A stretch of 7,589 nucleotides of DNA, taken from Ignavibacteria bacterium. Its GTDB lineage: Bacteria > Bacteroidota > Ignavibacteria > Ignavibacteriales > Melioribacteraceae. The notes below the pieces were generated by a model, which was not told the origin of the DNA, did no database searches, and saw only the letters and a program-made list of their open reading frames with translations. Each line of letters begins with the position of its first letter. Positions within the stretch are counted from its first letter, which is position 1. The translations under genes and the position numbers were made by a program. Of the stretch, positions 7,197-7,589 are shown in pieces. The stretch is taken from NCBI GenBank assembly GCA_003233295.1, contig QILJ01000450.1:1-7589 (forward strand), in the 5' to 3' direction.

Positions 7197-7406
7197 TTAA
7201 AATAATCCTCCCCCCATAAAAAAGAGGAAATCAATTATATCATTATCTTTTAGATTTGTGGATGAGAATTCTTCTATTTGCACAAATTCTCCGTTAAGTT
7301 GCACAGCGACCATATCTGGATTTTCGACATTATTTTTGACTAATAGGTCAGTTAAATTGATTGCTTCGCTATATTCTTGAATTTCATTATTTACTATTAT
7401 CTTCAT
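7197..7406 (-). CDS. hcyS: ThiS/MoaD-like sulfur carrier protein with extended tail (HcyS-like)
   Basis: Small beta-grasp (ubiquitin-like) carrier of 69 residues, near the size of E. coli ThiS (66). Its C-terminal glycine is predicted to become a thiocarboxylate that donates sulfur to MetY. The family pattern is visible: MKIIVNNE opening, AVQLNGEFV in the middle, and the DxIDFLFFMGGG end. Unlike ThiS or MoaD, which end in Gly-Gly, two residues (Leu68-Phe69) follow G65-G66-G67, so trimming by the operon's JAMM protease is expected before activation. The start is clear: AGGAG lies 4 nt before ATG 7406. It is the first gene after the leader terminator. A role in thiamine synthesis is less likely because no other thi gene or TPP riboswitch is present. 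Confidence 0.83.
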   Translation of the reverse strand: MKIIVNNEIQEYSEAINLTDLLVKNNVENPDMVAVQLNGEFVQIEEFSSTNLKDNDIIDFLFFMGGGLF

Positions 7407-7430
7407 TTGTCTCCTAATTCTCTACTTCGT

Positions 7431-7464
7431 AAAAAAAAACCTCAGCTTAATCTGCTGAGGTTTT
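7431..7464 (-). terminator. Intrinsic terminator in the operon leader, probable attenuator
   Basis: On the minus strand CCTCAGC and GCTGAGG pair around a 7-nt loop (AGATTAA). Flanking AAAA and TTTT extend the stem to 11 bp, and nine consecutive U residues follow. It ends 24 nt before the hcyS ATG, a stretch that already contains the Shine-Dalgarno site, so there is little room for a separate downstream promoter. Expression of the operon would then need read-through, pointing to conditional termination. An upstream copy of AAGCTGA (7495-7501) could pair with TCAGC of the left arm and compete. Alternatively it simply ends a gene lying beyond the right edge. Confidence 0.8.
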
Positions 7465-7494
7465 AAATTTTATTATTACAATTATTTATAAATG

Positions 7495-7501
7495 TCAGCT
7501 T
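7495..7501 (-). promoter_or_regulatory. Possible antiterminator arm (copy of the terminator right arm)
   Basis: AAGCTGA here repeats the AAGCTGA at 7442-7448 in the right arm of the leader terminator. Its GCTGA (7495-7499) can pair with TCAGC of the terminator left arm (7454-7458), which would block the hairpin. It can itself be held in a 4-bp hairpin, GCTT (7507-7510) with AAGC (7498-7501). It begins 10 nt after the leader stop codon, where a terminating ribosome would cover part of it. The 5-bp pairing is weak, so this is a hypothesis. Confidence 0.3.
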
Positions 7502-7511
7502 TACATAAGCG

Positions 7512-7565
7512 TTAGTTCCTGTAAATTATATTACAACAGGTGCAAGACTTCATAAAACGACACAT
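7512..7565 (-). CDS. Candidate Cys-rich leader peptide of the sulfur operon
   Basis: Short ORF reading MCRFMKSCTCCNIIYRN from ATG 7565; a second in-frame ATG at 7553 would give a 13-residue form. Cys falls at residues 2, 8, 10 and 11, the last three within four codons. It ends 47 nt before the terminator hairpin and lies upstream of a sulfur-assimilation operon, the arrangement expected for ribosome-mediated attenuation, in which scarce Cys-tRNA stalls the ribosome and prevents the terminator from forming. A 5-bp hairpin (CCTGT 7536-7540 with ACAGG 7518-7522) overlaps the Cys codons. No good Shine-Dalgarno site is visible for either ATG. The frame stays open to the right edge, so it could be the end of a longer gene; only sequence beyond the window would settle that. 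Confidence 0.4.
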   Translation of the reverse strand: MCRFMKSCTCCNIIYRN

Positions 7566-7589
7566 CTTCACATGTTTTTTATTTTTAAT

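Noticed and set aside
5123..7406. A thiamine or molybdopterin operon (ThiS/ThiF or MoaD/MoeB).
   Set aside because: No thiC, thiG, thiH or moa partner is present; MetY, JAMM protease and sulfite reductase in the same tight operon, together with a carrier tail that needs trimming, point to homocysteine synthesis.
7525..7530. TATAAT on the minus strand as a -10 promoter box for hcyS.
   Set aside because: The only TTG-like -35 candidate (TTGCAC at 7540-7545) is just 9 nt away, and AT-rich DNA yields TATAAT by chance. It stays a competing reading, because a start there would exclude the Cys codons from the transcript.
7407..7589. A SAM or TPP riboswitch in the leader of the sulfur operon.
   Set aside because: I looked for SAM-I, SAM-II and TPP core motifs on the minus strand and found none; the short leader with one terminator and a Cys-rich ORF fits peptide-mediated attenuation better.

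Overview
The window is AT-rich bacterial DNA with every intact gene on the minus strand. The composition, a TATCTTTG box of the Bacteroidota -7 type, Shine-Dalgarno sites of the AGGAG(G) type, and a sulfite reductase that seems to carry a HEPN-like helical region suggest the Bacteroidota/Chlorobi/Ignavibacteria assemblage. This placement is inferred, since no rRNA or marker gene is present.

The right two thirds (about 2344-7565) form one tight operon read leftward. The order is a Cys-rich leader ORF, a strong intrinsic terminator, a ThiS-like sulfur carrier (hcyS), a PLP enzyme of the O-acetylhomoserine sulfhydrylase type (metY), an E1-like adenylyltransferase (hcyF), a JAMM metalloprotease (hcyD) and a siroheme sulfite reductase with a TusA-like tail (sir). 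This is the full part list of the protein-thiocarboxylate route to homocysteine described in Wolinella succinogenes. Sir makes sulfide. HcyD trims the carrier to its Gly-Gly end. HcyF adenylates that end so that sulfide can form a thiocarboxylate. MetY attaches it to O-acetylhomoserine, and HcyD releases homocysteine. Gaps between these genes are 0 to 11 nt.

The most interesting regulatory region is 7431-7565. A short ORF, MCRFMKSCTCCNIIYRN, has four Cys codons and lies about 50 nt upstream of an 11-bp hairpin with nine U residues. That hairpin sits only 24 nt before hcyS, which leaves no obvious room for a promoter after it. Together these look like a cysteine-responsive transcription attenuator for a sulfur operon. 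The upstream edge of the window cuts this region, so the ORF could instead be the 3' end of a longer gene.

The left part holds a 450-aa POT/PTR2-type transporter (204-1556), visibly richer in GC than the sulfur operon. Between it and sir lies 787 bp without an intact gene. Part of this (about 1785-2146, plus strand) is the decayed N-terminal end of an IS1634-like transposase with at least two frameshifts; the stretches 1589-1784 and 2147-2343 show nothing I recognise. The first 203 bases hold a small GC-rich inverted repeat and a 13-nt direct repeat, but no gene.
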